From UBA935 sp031556725 (GTDB taxonomy: Bacteria; Bacillota; Clostridia; Lachnospirales; Lachnospiraceae), in assembly GCA_031556725.1 (NCBI GenBank), contig JAVBSL010000001.1, positions 62,001 to 126,000 on the forward strand: 64,000 bases of DNA. The letters are read 5' to 3'. The first letter of the stretch is position 1. Each line of letters begins with the position of its first letter. The position numbers and the translations under genes are program-made. Positions 32,420-40,070 of the stretch are shown here, piece after piece. A model generated the notes under the pieces. That model was not told the DNA's origin, ran no database searches, and was given only the letters and a program-made list of their open reading frames with translations.

Positions 32420-33730
32420 ATGTGGGCTTTTGAAAGTGTATTTTATCAGATTTACCCCTTGGGTTTTTGCGGGGCACCCTTTGAGAATGATGGGGTATTA
32501 ACAAATAGAATAGAAAAAGTAAGTGAATGGATTCCGCATATAAAGAAACTGGGAATGGATGCGGTTTATTTTTCACCGGTTTTTGAATCGGATACCCATG
32601 GTTATAATACCAGAGACTATAAGAAGATTGACTGCCGGTTGGGAACGAATGAGGATTTTAAGAAGGTTTGCCGGCAGCTTCATGAAAATGGTATCCGGAT
32701 TGTTTTGGATGGTGTGTTCAATCATGTGGGCAGGGGGTTCTACCAGTTTCAGGATGTGGTACAAAAGCGGGAAGGTTCTCCCTACTTAAACTGGTTTCAT
32801 GTTAATTTGGGCGGGAACTCCAACTATAATGACGGTCTTTGGTACGAAGGCTGGGAAGGCAATTACGATTTGGTGAAACTGAACCTGCGTAACCCAGAAG
32901 TGGTGGATCATATTCTGGAGGCGGTCAGATTCTGGGTAGAGGAATTTGATATTGACGGTTTGCGCCTGGATGTAGCCTATTGTCTGGATCTGGATTTTGT
33001 GAAAAGACTGCGCAGTTTTACGGAAGGGCTTAAGCCGGAATTTTATCTGCTGGGTGAAATGCTCCATGGGGATTATACCCGGATGGTAAATTACGAGATG
33101 CTTCATTCGGCAACCAACTATGAATGCTATAAGGGATTGTTCTCCAGTTTTAACAGTGAGAATATGTTTGAAATCATTCATTCGCTGCTAAGGCAGTTTG
33201 GACCGGAGAACTGGACTCTTTATAAGGGGCTTCATATGCTTTCTTTTGTGGATAACCATGATGTCACCAGAATTGCCAGCAATTTGAATAACCAGAAACA
33301 TTTGCCGCTGATTTATGCTTTGTGCTTCGGAATGCCGGGAATTCCCTGTGTTTACTATGGCAGTGAGTGGGGAGCCAAGGCACAGAAAAGTGAAGGAGAT
33401 CCGGCCCTGCGGGCATGCTTTGCAGAACCGGTATTTAATGAGCTGGGTGAATGGATTGCCCGGCTGGCAGAAGCAAAGAAAAATTCCAAAGCCTTGAATT
33501 ACGGTGATTTCCGTTCGGTGGTGCTGACCAATAAGCAATGTATCTTTGAACGAAAGACTGATGAAGAACGGGTGCTGGTGGCTATTAATATGGATAATAT
33601 AGAATTTACCGCCCATTTTGATGTCGGCTGCGGTATGGCGGTTGATCTGATCAGCGGAGAGAAGTTTGATTTTGGCGGCGGCACTACTCTGGCACCTTAC
33701 AGAGCATATTTTTTAAAGATGGAAAAATAA
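32420..33730 (+). CDS. GH13 alpha-amylase family enzyme
   Basis: The 436-residue protein has an (alpha/beta)8 barrel without signal peptide, so it is cytoplasmic. Conserved GH13 regions: VLDGVFNHVG (region I), DGLRLDVAY with nucleophile Asp (~183), LLGEMLHG with acid/base Glu (~212), and FVDNHDVTR with the third Asp (~280). YQIYPLGFCGAPF near the start matches cyclomaltodextrinase or neopullulanase-like enzymes that lack the N-terminal dimerisation domain. It probably hydrolyses malto-oligosaccharides; precise specificity is unknown. It is monocistronic, 110 bp before the GntR operon. Confidence 0.9.
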   Translation: MWAFESVFYQIYPLGFCGAPFENDGVLTNRIEKVSEWIPHIKKLGMDAVYFSPVFESDTHGYNTRDYKKIDCRLGTNEDFKKVCRQLHENGIRIVLDGVFNHVGRGFYQFQDVVQKREGSPYLNWFHVNLGGNSNYNDGLWYEGWEGNYDLVKLNLRNPEVVDHILEAVRFWVEEFDIDGLRLDVAYCLDLDFVKRLRSFTEGLKPEFYLLGEMLHGDYTRMVNYEMLHSATNYECYKGLFSSFNSENMFEIIHSLLRQFGPENWTLYKGLHMLSFVDNHDVTRIASNLNNQKHLPLIYALCFGMPGIPCVYYGSEWGAKAQKSEGDPALRACFAEPVFNELGEWIARLAEAKKNSKALNYGDFRSVVLTNKQCIFERKTDEERVLVAINMDNIEFTAHFDVGCGMAVDLISGEKFDFGGGTTLAPYRAYFLKMEK

Positions 33731-33753
33731 ATATAAAATTTGTATAATACGGA

Positions 33754-33781
33754 TTGACATAAAGTCCATACTGTATATAAT
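33754..33781 (+). promoter_or_regulatory. Sigma-A promoter of the GntR-ABC operon
   Basis: TTGACA (33754-33759) and TATAAT (33776-33781) with a 16-bp spacer. The -10 element lies inside the left arm and loop of the large inverted repeat. Confidence 0.85.
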
Positions 33782-33804
33782 GATGTATATACAGTATGGA
33801 CTTT
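33761..33804. promoter_or_regulatory. 19-bp inverted-repeat operator for the YtrA-type GntR regulator
   Basis: AAAGTCCATACTGTATATA (33761-33779) and its exact reverse complement (33786-33804) surround a 6-bp loop. The repeat covers the promoter spacer, -10 and start region, so autorepression by the GntR protein encoded 36 nt downstream is likely. The transcript would also form a strong hairpin. Confidence 0.8.
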
Positions 33805-33840
33805 TGCTGTGCAGATATTTAGCGGAAGAAGGAGGTACAG

Positions 33841-34245
33841 GTGAAAATAGTCATATCCAATCAATCAGAACTGCCTATTTATGCTCAAATTAAGGAGCAG
33901 TTAAGGGAGCAGATATTAAATGGCCAAATAGCAGAAGGGACAGTACTGCCGTCCATCCGGGGATTGGCCAAGGAAGCCGGAGTCAGTGTTATCACTACCG
34001 CCCGGGCATATAATGACTTGGAAGAGGAAGGATTTATTGCCTCCATGCAGGGAAGGGGAAGCATTGTTCTTTCACGAAATAATCAGATGGTTCGGGAACA
34101 ATATTTACAGAGGATCGAAGCCGGATTGCAGACTGCCATTGAAAATGCCCGTTTTTTACAGATGACGGAAGCGGAACTGAGGGAGATGCTGCGGTTGCTG
34201 TATCGTGAGAGCAGTCATTTAGAGGAGGAACAGGATTATGAATAA
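33841..34245 (+). CDS. GntR family transcriptional regulator, YtrA subfamily
   Basis: The 134-residue protein has an N-terminal winged helix (QSELPIYAQIKEQLREQILNGQI, LPSIRGLAKEAGVSVITTARAYNDLE, GFIASMQGRGSIVLS) and only ~50 residues after it, the short YtrA-type effector region. Such repressors usually control an adjacent ABC transporter, which here is the next gene, overlapping by 8 nt. The start is GTG 33841 with GAAGGAGGT upstream. Confidence 0.92.
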   Translation: MKIVISNQSELPIYAQIKEQLREQILNGQIAEGTVLPSIRGLAKEAGVSVITTARAYNDLEEEGFIASMQGRGSIVLSRNNQMVREQYLQRIEAGLQTAIENARFLQMTEAELREMLRLLYRESSHLEEEQDYE

Positions 34246-35161
34246 GCAGTTGGGGCAAAATATATTAGAGCTTAGTAATGTCAGCAAGCATTTTAAGAAA
34301 TTTGATCTGGAGGATATCAGCTTTTCACTTCCGGCAGGTTATATTATGGGTTATGTGGGAAGGAACGGAGCCGGCAAGACCACCACCATCAATTTAATTA
34401 CTCATTTGATGAATGCCAGCAGCGGTGAAATCAGAATTAACGGTAGAACTTACCGGGAGGATGAGATCAGCTATAAGGAAGCAATCGGATATGTGGGGGA
34501 TGAGTCCTATTTTCCCGGGGAACTTCAGGTGAAAGATATCCGCACTATCCTGAAGGATTTTTATCCGACCTTTGATGGGGAAAAGTTTGACCGCCTGGTA
34601 TCGGAATGGGAACTGCCGGAAAAGAAGAAAATCCAGGAGTTCTCCAAAGGAATGAAGGTAAAGCTGATGTTTGCGGCGGTTTTTTCCAGAGAGACCAGCC
34701 TGCTGATTCTGGATGAGGCCACCAGTGGTCTGGATCCGGCAATCCGTCATGAGATTCTGGAGCTTTTGCAGGAGTATATCGAGGATGGGCAAAGAAGTAT
34801 CTTTTTTTCTACCCATATCCTGGATGATTTGGATAAAATTGCAGATTATATCTGTTTTATTGATGAGGGAAAAAAGGTGCTGTGTGATTATAAAGAAAAT
34901 ATTCTGGAAAACTATGTGGTGGTGAAGGGCGGACCGGAGGATCTGACCGAAGCGGTCAGCAGAGATTTAATAGGGGTTATCCAATCTAAGATAAGCTTTG
35001 AAGGAATTATGAAAAGCAAAAAGGCACAATTACATGCTTCCGAATTTCTTGCCAATCAGATTTTGGTTGAGAAGACCAATATAGACAAGGTGATCCTGCA
35101 CTTTATTCAGGAAGCAAAGTTAAAGTCAGGAGTTAAAAGATTGAAGGAGGCACAGATATGA
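34238..35161 (+). CDS. ABC transporter ATP-binding protein (YtrB-like)
   Basis: The 307-residue protein has one ABC domain: Walker A YVGRNGAGKTT (~40), Q-loop GYVGDESYFPG, signature EFSKGMKVKLM, Walker B LLILDEATSGLDPA and switch FFSTHILDDLDK. A ~75-residue C-terminal extension is typical of the family. It pairs with the permease encoded in the overlapping downstream gene to form an exporter whose substrate may be a cell-wall-active compound, by analogy with YtrA-controlled systems. The substrate is not known here. Confidence 0.92.
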   Translation: MNKQLGQNILELSNVSKHFKKFDLEDISFSLPAGYIMGYVGRNGAGKTTTINLITHLMNASSGEIRINGRTYREDEISYKEAIGYVGDESYFPGELQVKDIRTILKDFYPTFDGEKFDRLVSEWELPEKKKIQEFSKGMKVKLMFAAVFSRETSLLILDEATSGLDPAIRHEILELLQEYIEDGQRSIFFSTHILDDLDKIADYICFIDEGKKVLCDYKENILENYVVVKGGPEDLTEAVSRDLIGVIQSKISFEGIMKSKKAQLHASEFLANQILVEKTNIDKVILHFIQEAKLKSGVKRLKEAQI

Positions 35162-35796
35162 GGATTGTGAAGTTTATCAAAGCAGATTTTATATTAACCA
35201 GACCGCAGGTGAAACTAATGGGGTGTTTTTTAATCCTGGCAGTGTTGGTATCGCTTTGCGTTTCCAATCCTGGTTTTGGAGTATTCTTTATCTGCTTTGG
35301 CAGTGTGATTTTTGCCAATACACCTTTTAACAGTATCCGGGCATCCGACTGCGGGTTTACTAATCTGTTGCCGGCAACTACATTTACCAGGGTGGCGGGG
35401 CGCTATTTGTTTGGAGTGATAATGTGTCTTTTAGGAGTGACTATGGGAGTGATTTCATGGCTGATCAGCAATTGTTTTGTCAAGGTGGACAGCAAGTTGT
35501 TGGGTCAGACTGTTTTGATTGTGCTGGCCGGAACATTGATTGCTTTGGCTATTCAATATATTATGTTTTATATCAGAGGAAATAAGGCAGTCAATCAGTG
35601 GCTGGTCTTTTTACCGTTTCTTCCGGGACTGCTGTTTTTTGCTTTCGGTACATCTTTACTGCAGTGGATGAATGAGGTGGAAAACTTTGGCGTTCATATG
35701 GCCATTTTAGCCGGTTTGAACGGAGCAGCAGTGATTATTCTTGCAGCAGCCATGGCAATAAGTTATCAAATATGTAAAAGAAGAGATTTTAGTTAA
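35158..35796 (+). CDS. ABC-2 type transporter permease
   Basis: The 212-residue protein has about six TM segments (around 20-35, 38-58, 80-105, 112-135, 145-165, 175-200) with the layout of the small ABC-2 permeases linked to YtrB-like ATPases. RPQVKLMGCFLILAVLVSLC and FGSVIFANTPFNSIRASDCGF resemble the family start. Its ATG overlaps the ATPase stop by 4 nt, so the three genes GntR-ATPase-permease form one unit. Transported compound unknown. Confidence 0.85.
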   Translation: MRIVKFIKADFILTRPQVKLMGCFLILAVLVSLCVSNPGFGVFFICFGSVIFANTPFNSIRASDCGFTNLLPATTFTRVAGRYLFGVIMCLLGVTMGVISWLISNCFVKVDSKLLGQTVLIVLAGTLIALAIQYIMFYIRGNKAVNQWLVFLPFLPGLLFFAFGTSLLQWMNEVENFGVHMAILAGLNGAAVIILAAAMAISYQICKRRDFS

Positions 35797-35804
35797 AATA
35801 AGTA

Positions 35805-35835
35805 TTGACATTGACGTAACGTAAACCTCTATAAT
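35805..35835 (+). promoter_or_regulatory. MerR-type promoter with 19-bp spacer and palindrome
   Basis: TTGACA (35805-35810) and TATAAT (35830-35835) are separated by 19 bp, the over-long spacing that MerR activators correct by DNA untwisting. Within the spacer TTGACGTAACGTAAA (35811-35825) is a near-perfect palindrome centred on ACGTAACGT. It drives the MerR/TipA-type gene and supports autoregulation. Confidence 0.85.
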
Positions 35836-35864
35836 CAAAATATGCAGGCAAGGAGGAAAACAAA

Positions 35865-36623
35865 ATGGAGTATACAATCCAGCAATTGGCTGATCTGGCA
35901 GGGATCAGCACACGGACGCTGCGGTATTATGATCAGATTAAATTATTGCCATCTGTCCGGGCAGTACAATCGGGATACCGTATCTATGGGGAAAGGGAAG
36001 TGGACGCACTTTGGCAGATTCTGTTCTTTAAGGAACTGGGATTTGAACTGAGTACCATTGCGGAGATTATCAATGATCCTTCTTATGATTGCTTAAAGGT
36101 TCTGGAGGAACACCTGCGGACACTGAAGCAAAAGGAACTGCAGATTCAAAGTCTGATCCATACGGTGGAAAAGACAATCAGGAAAGAAAGAGGTGAAATT
36201 GCAATGACCGATCAGGAAAAATTTGAAAGCTTTAAAAAAGATATGATTGACGAGAATGAAGCGAAGTACGGAAAAGAAATCCGGGAAAAATACGGTGAAG
36301 ATACCGTAGCAGAGAGCAATCGTAAAATGATGAATCTATCCCGTGAGGATTACGACAAAATGACTGCCATAAGTGAGAAACTGCAAAGCAAATTGGCCAA
36401 AGCCGTTAAAGCGGGTGAAGATTTCAAGTCCGATTGCGGAAAAGAGATTGCCCTGCTGCACAGGGAATGGCTGACGTTTACCTGGCCCAAGTATTCAGCC
36501 GAAGCCCATCGTGGACTTGGTGAAATGTATGTGGCGGATGAACGCTTTACGGCTTACTATGATCAGGAAGTGGCGGGGTGTGCCCAATTCTTAAGAGATG
36601 CTATCTGTCATCATATGGCATAA
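35865..36623 (+). CDS. MerR family regulator with TipAS antibiotic-recognition domain
   Basis: The 252-residue protein has a MerR HTH (YTIQQLADLAGISTRTLRYYDQI, SGYRIYGEREVDALWQI), a long coiled-coil dimerisation helix (~80-115), and a TipAS-type helical domain (~125-252, with KSDCGKEIALLHREWLTFTWP and LGEMYVADERFTAYYD). TipA-like proteins bind thiopeptides and other drugs and activate their own promoter. The gene stands alone, so the only visible target is its own MerR-type promoter. AGGAGG precedes the ATG by 9 nt. Confidence 0.92.
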   Translation: MEYTIQQLADLAGISTRTLRYYDQIKLLPSVRAVQSGYRIYGEREVDALWQILFFKELGFELSTIAEIINDPSYDCLKVLEEHLRTLKQKELQIQSLIHTVEKTIRKERGEIAMTDQEKFESFKKDMIDENEAKYGKEIREKYGEDTVAESNRKMMNLSREDYDKMTAISEKLQSKLAKAVKAGEDFKSDCGKEIALLHREWLTFTWPKYSAEAHRGLGEMYVADERFTAYYDQEVAGCAQFLRDAICHHMA

Positions 36624-36716
36624 TATTAAAAGCATAATTATTAGAAGGAACAGGCTGGTGGTTTATAGCAAACTATCGGTCTGTTATTTTATTCACAGAA
36701 AAAATAAAAATATATG

Positions 36717-36746
36717 TTGACAGAATAATATTATATGTCGTATAGT
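36717..36746 (+). promoter_or_regulatory. Promoter of the PadR operon
   Basis: TTGACA (36717-36722) and TATAGT (36741-36746) are separated by 18 bp. The -10 overlaps the end of the left arm of the inverted repeat at 36727-36782. Confidence 0.72.
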
Positions 36747-36782
36747 ATTGTTAACAAGTGATGTTATACGGCATATAATATT
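36727..36782. promoter_or_regulatory. 18-bp inverted-repeat operator for the PadR regulator
   Basis: AATATTATATGTCGTATA (36727-36744) and TATACGGCATATAATATT (36765-36782) are inverted arms with one mismatch, 20 bp apart. ATATGT/CATAT half sites resemble the PadR consensus. The element overlaps the promoter, so autorepression of the PadR-DUF1700-DUF4097 operon is likely. Confidence 0.75.
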
Positions 36783-36822
36783 GTATAATAAAAAATCAAT
36801 ATAGTCGAAAGGAGTAGATGGG

Positions 36823-37146
36823 ATGGTATTTAATACAGGGGCAGCACTCTTGGATGCGGTAGTTCTTGCAGTGGTGTCGCGAGAACCGGAAGGTACATAT
36901 GGCTATAAGATAACACAGGAAGTGCGGACTGCGATAGAGTTATCGGAATCTACATTATATCCCGTTTTAAGGCGGTTACAGAAGGACGAATGTCTGGATG
37001 TGTATGATATGGAATGTGCCGGCAGGAACCGGCGGTATTACCAGGTTACGGAAAAAGGCCGAAGGCAGTTGAATCTTTATGAGGGCGAATGGAAAGCATA
37101 TTCGGCAAAGATAAGCATGATATTTGAGGGAGGAACGAAACTATGA
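36823..37146 (+). CDS. PadR family transcriptional regulator
   Basis: The 107-residue protein has the PadR winged helix: LDAVVLAVVSREPEGTYGYKI, ELSESTLYPVLRRLQKDECL and NRRYYQVTEKGRRQLNLYEGEW. It is a short, PadR-s2-like form. It leads an operon with DUF1700, DUF4097, a small membrane protein and a PspC protein, a set seen in Firmicutes and thought to sense envelope stress. AAAGGAG (36808-36814) supports ATG 36823. The next gene overlaps by 4 nt. Confidence 0.93.
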   Translation: MVFNTGAALLDAVVLAVVSREPEGTYGYKITQEVRTAIELSESTLYPVLRRLQKDECLDVYDMECAGRNRRYYQVTEKGRRQLNLYEGEWKAYSAKISMIFEGGTKL

Positions 37147-37838
37147 GCAGATGGGAATTTATGAGACGGTTGGAGGAGTTGTTAACGGATATTCCCCCTG
37201 GCGAAAGAGAAGAAGCCCTGCAGTACTATAACGACTATATTAATGACGGCGGTAAGGAAAATGAGGCGGAGGTACTCGGCTCACTGGGATCACCGGAACA
37301 GGTGGCAGCTACGATTAAAGAAGGACTGGAAGGAACCGCTGGAGAATTTACCGAAAAGGGTTATTACAGTACATATGATAAAGCAGCCAATCCCATTGCC
37401 AGATATCAGCCGCCGGCTTCCGAAATCAAGGAAGAATATAAGGAAGTTAAAAAAGAAGAAATGTCCGGCGGTGTGATTGCCCTGATCGTGATATTATGTA
37501 TTATTGGTTCACCGGCTATCATTGGTGCAGCGAGCGGGATATTTGGTCTGATAGTAGCATGCTTTGCCACGATTTTTAGCTTGGTGGTAGCATTTGCCGC
37601 TGTTTCGGTGGTACTGATTGCGGTTGCGATTATTTTACTGGTACTGGGTATTCCTAAAATGTTGTATGCACCGCTTACCGGCTTGGCGATGATCGCAGCA
37701 GCACTTATTGTAGCCGGTGTGGGAATCCTTTTCTTGCTCTTGACAGCGTTGTTGGTGGGAAAAGTAATTCCGGCCATAGCCAAAGGAATTGGTTATCTGT
37801 TTAATAAGCTGTTTAACAGAAAAGGAGGTAAGAAATAA
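37143..37838 (+). CDS. DUF1700 (HAAS-domain) membrane protein
   Basis: The 231-residue protein starts with the helical HAAS/DUF1700 signature (WEFMRRLEELLTDIPPGEREEALQYYNDY, then GSLGSPEQVAATI). Three or four TM segments follow after ~110 (IALIVILCIIGSPAIIGAASGIFGLIVACFA, FAAVSVVLIAVAIILLVLG, LTGLAMIAAALIVAGVGILFLLLTALLVG). In this family PadR genes and DUF1700/DUF4097 partners co-occur in one operon. The exact role is unknown; a membrane sensor or scaffold for the DUF4097 protein is plausible. Confidence 0.88.
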   Translation: MSRWEFMRRLEELLTDIPPGEREEALQYYNDYINDGGKENEAEVLGSLGSPEQVAATIKEGLEGTAGEFTEKGYYSTYDKAANPIARYQPPASEIKEEYKEVKKEEMSGGVIALIVILCIIGSPAIIGAASGIFGLIVACFATIFSLVVAFAAVSVVLIAVAIILLVLGIPKMLYAPLTGLAMIAAALIVAGVGILFLLLTALLVGKVIPAIAKGIGYLFNKLFNRKGGKK

Positions 37839-38701
37839 TGGATAAATTTGCAAAAGTCTGCCTGATTATTTCAGGAGTATTAATCGGAATCGGTGTAATG
37901 ATCGGAATCATCGTAACGGTTATCGGCGGACAAAACTTTGTCCGGGTTGTAAGTGCAGAAAATGTGACTCTGGGAGAATACCATGATGCCTGGGATTGGG
38001 GATGGAATTACTGGGGCGGCTATCGTAATGAATTAGTGGTAAATAACGTGAGTTGGGGAAACAAAAGTGTTGAGGACCACATTGCAGGTCAAGGAATCGA
38101 TACATTATATATTACGGCAGGAGCCGGCGAGTTTAAGTTTCAGGAATGGGATGAGGATGATTTCAAGATTGAAATATCGGGAAGAGGAGAATGCGACTAT
38201 TATATAAAGGATGGAAAGCTGTATGTAGAAGGCTTTAAAAAATTAAATAAAATAAATGGATATGAGAATAATAGGATCACTCTTTATGTTCCGGATGGTG
38301 TGCAATATGACTATATCAATTTGGAAATAGGTGCCGGTAAATTTGATGTCAAAGGAATCCAGGCAAAAGAAATGAACTGTGACGTCGGCATGGGCGCTGC
38401 TGATTTGAAAAATATGGATGTGGGAAAATTAGAGATGCAAGTTGGCATGGGTGAGATTACTTTTGCCGGCAAGGCGGCAGGAGACGTTACAGTATCCTGC
38501 GGAATGGGCCATATCAGCATGAAGCTGGAAGGCAGTGAGCAGGACTATAACTATGCGTTAAGCTGTGCGGCCGGCAGTATTAATCTGGCGAATCAATCCT
38601 TTTCCATGCTTGCCGGGGAAAAGAATATTGATAACCATGCAGCAAATAATGTCAGTCTGGAATGTGCAATGGGAAGTATCAATGTTGATTTTATGAAGTA
38701 A
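37838..38701 (+). CDS. DUF4097 beta-strand repeat protein, membrane-anchored
   Basis: The 287-residue protein has one N-terminal TM anchor (~6-30) and an extracytoplasmic beta-solenoid-like DUF4097 domain with repeating strands: IDTLYITAGAGEFKFQEWD, YINLEIGAGKFDVKGIQ, MNCDVGMGAADLKNMDVG, LEMQVGMGEITFAGKA, VTVSCGMGHISMKLEG. The repeat core is GxGxxxF/I/L. The ATG overlaps the DUF1700 stop by 1 nt. It probably works with the PadR-DUF1700 pair at the cell surface; function is not established. Confidence 0.87.
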   Translation: MDKFAKVCLIISGVLIGIGVMIGIIVTVIGGQNFVRVVSAENVTLGEYHDAWDWGWNYWGGYRNELVVNNVSWGNKSVEDHIAGQGIDTLYITAGAGEFKFQEWDEDDFKIEISGRGECDYYIKDGKLYVEGFKKLNKINGYENNRITLYVPDGVQYDYINLEIGAGKFDVKGIQAKEMNCDVGMGAADLKNMDVGKLEMQVGMGEITFAGKAAGDVTVSCGMGHISMKLEGSEQDYNYALSCAAGSINLANQSFSMLAGEKNIDNHAANNVSLECAMGSINVDFMK

Positions 38702-38714
38702 GGAGGAATGAGAT

Positions 38715-38957
38715 ATGATCGGTATAATGGTTTTGTTTATTTTATTACTGGTGGTGCTGATCCTGAGCTTCTGTTTTCACCTGGTTGGCGGACTGTTAAA
38801 ACTGCTGTATTATCTGGTCATCGGCCTGCCTTGTGCCCTCTTATGTTTTGTTTTCGGAATAGTGCTTTGCTGTACCGTAATCTGTATTCCGCTAGGGATG
38901 GGGTGCTTTAAACTGGCAGGACTGGTGTTCTCACCATTTAGACCAAGATTTTGTTAA
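38715..38957 (+). CDS. Small cysteine-rich hydrophobic membrane protein
   Basis: The 80-residue protein is almost entirely hydrophobic with two or three TM stretches (IGIMVLFILLLVVLILSF, LLYYLVIGLPCALLCFVFGIV, CTVICIPLGMGCFKLAGLV) and eight cysteines. I recognise no family. AAGGAGG (38700-38706) sits 8 nt before the ATG, so it is translated. It is within the PadR operon between the DUF4097 and PspC genes and probably shares their envelope role. Confidence 0.72.
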   Translation: MIGIMVLFILLLVVLILSFCFHLVGGLLKLLYYLVIGLPCALLCFVFGIVLCCTVICIPLGMGCFKLAGLVFSPFRPRFC

Positions 38958-38984
38958 ATAGGATTAAAAAGAGGAGAAATGAAA

Positions 38985-39179
38985 ATGGAAAATAATTATA
39001 AACGCTTAAGACGTTCAGACACAAACCGATCTATTTGCGGTGTTTGCGGCGGTGTCGGTGAGTATCTGGGAATCGATCCTACCGTGGTGCGGCTGATTTG
39101 GGTAATCGCAAGCTTTGCCAGTATCGGCATGGGAGCGCTGATCTATCTGATCGCAGCGTTGGTTATGCCACAGGAATAA
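38985..39179 (+). CDS. PspC domain protein
   Basis: The 64-residue protein is a bare PspC domain: YKRLRRSDTNRSICGVCGGVGEYLGIDPTVVRLIWV with the following TM segment ending LIYLIAALVMPQE. PspC proteins are membrane stress sensors of phage-shock-like systems and often accompany DUF1700/DUF4097 genes. ATG 38985 is favoured because GAGGAG (38971-38976) lies 8 nt upstream; ATG 38979 is in frame two codons earlier but too close. It closes the operon, followed by a strong terminator. Confidence 0.92.
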   Translation: MENNYKRLRRSDTNRSICGVCGGVGEYLGIDPTVVRLIWVIASFASIGMGALIYLIAALVMPQE

Positions 39180-39196
39180 AATATATTAAATGATAT

Positions 39197-39236
39197 AAAG
39201 AATGGCAAAATGATAAGTTGTTTTGCCATTCTTTTT
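39197..39236. terminator. Bidirectional terminator after the PadR operon
   Basis: AAAGAATGGCAAAA (39197-39210) and TTTTGCCATTCTTT (39221-39234) are a perfect 14-bp stem with a 10-nt loop, followed by TT. The convergent ECF gene ends at 39249, so the stem probably serves both strands. Confidence 0.88.
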
Positions 39237-39248
39237 GCTATATTTAAC

Positions 39249-39827
39249 CTACAGGGAGAAGAACAACCCAGCCTTCTTTAATGCCGGCCGCAGTGCCATA
39301 TAAACCGCTACCGATACGATGGTAGAAGTTACCGCATTGATACTGGTGGCGGCGATATTCCATGCCAGGGTAAGCTCGGCAGCAGGCTTGCCAAGAATAT
39401 AAAGCTTATAAAAGTATCCCACCAGCGGATCAAAAATTACATTAAAGAGTAATCCCGCTACTGCAGCCAGAAGGGTCCAGATGAAAACATGCTTCTGGTT
39501 ATTTTCATGGGTGATTTTTCCTAGTTTATGAGCCACCAGACCGGTAATCAAGCCGATGCAGAATTTTAGGATAAATGTTTTCGGGGCATAGATAATATAG
39601 ATAGGATCCAAAAGATCACCGATGGTCATGCCCAGAGCACCGCCCAGGCCGCCATATACGCCCCCCAGTAAGAGTGCACCCAGGACACATACGGCATTGC
39701 CCAGATGAATGGAAGTGGCATCACCGCCCGGCAGGGGAATCTTAATTTGTAAAAAGGTAAATACAACATAGGATAAAGCAGCAACTAAGCCGGTAAAAGT
39801 AATTTTTTGAACAGTTTGATTTTTCAT
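39249..39827 (-). CDS. ECF transporter S component
   Basis: The 192-residue protein has six TM segments and typical S-component sequence: TFTGLVAALSYVVFTFLQIKIPL, ATSIHLGNAVCVLGALLLGGVYGGLGGALGMTIGDLLDPIYI and APKTFILKFCIGLITGLVA. It binds a vitamin-like substrate and uses shared EcfA/EcfT subunits encoded elsewhere. The substrate cannot be fixed from sequence. It is monocistronic with AAGGAG near the start. It is the second S component in this window and is not a close paralogue of the one at 12350-12916. Confidence 0.85.
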   Translation of the reverse strand: MKNQTVQKITFTGLVAALSYVVFTFLQIKIPLPGGDATSIHLGNAVCVLGALLLGGVYGGLGGALGMTIGDLLDPIYIIYAPKTFILKFCIGLITGLVAHKLGKITHENNQKHVFIWTLLAAVAGLLFNVIFDPLVGYFYKLYILGKPAAELTLAWNIAATSINAVTSTIVSVAVYMALRPALKKAGLFFSL

Positions 39828-40002
39828 AATACATTAGTCTCCTTACAATAAACATTTTATGGATGCATCGATATTAGTTACATTATACGCAGTGGTGGAA
39901 TGATTGAAAGTGCCAAATTGGAACTTTTCAACCATACCAGTTCAGGCAACTTGCCTTGCTGCATATTTTGACTGAAATATCTTTTGTTATATAGGATATT
40001 GT

Positions 40003-40031
40003 TTGACGGATATATGATTAACTGATAAAAT
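40003..40031 (+). promoter_or_regulatory. Sigma-A promoter of the chemoreceptor gene
   Basis: TTGACG (40003-40008) and TAAAAT (40026-40031) with a 17-bp spacer, 40 nt upstream of ATG 40071. The remaining 39828-40002 bases of this gap hold no feature I can name except the likely ECF promoter (minus-strand TATAAT near 39887). Confidence 0.65.
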
Positions 40032-40070
40032 ATTAGAAAGCATTGCAAATGATAAAGTGAGGGAAAACAT

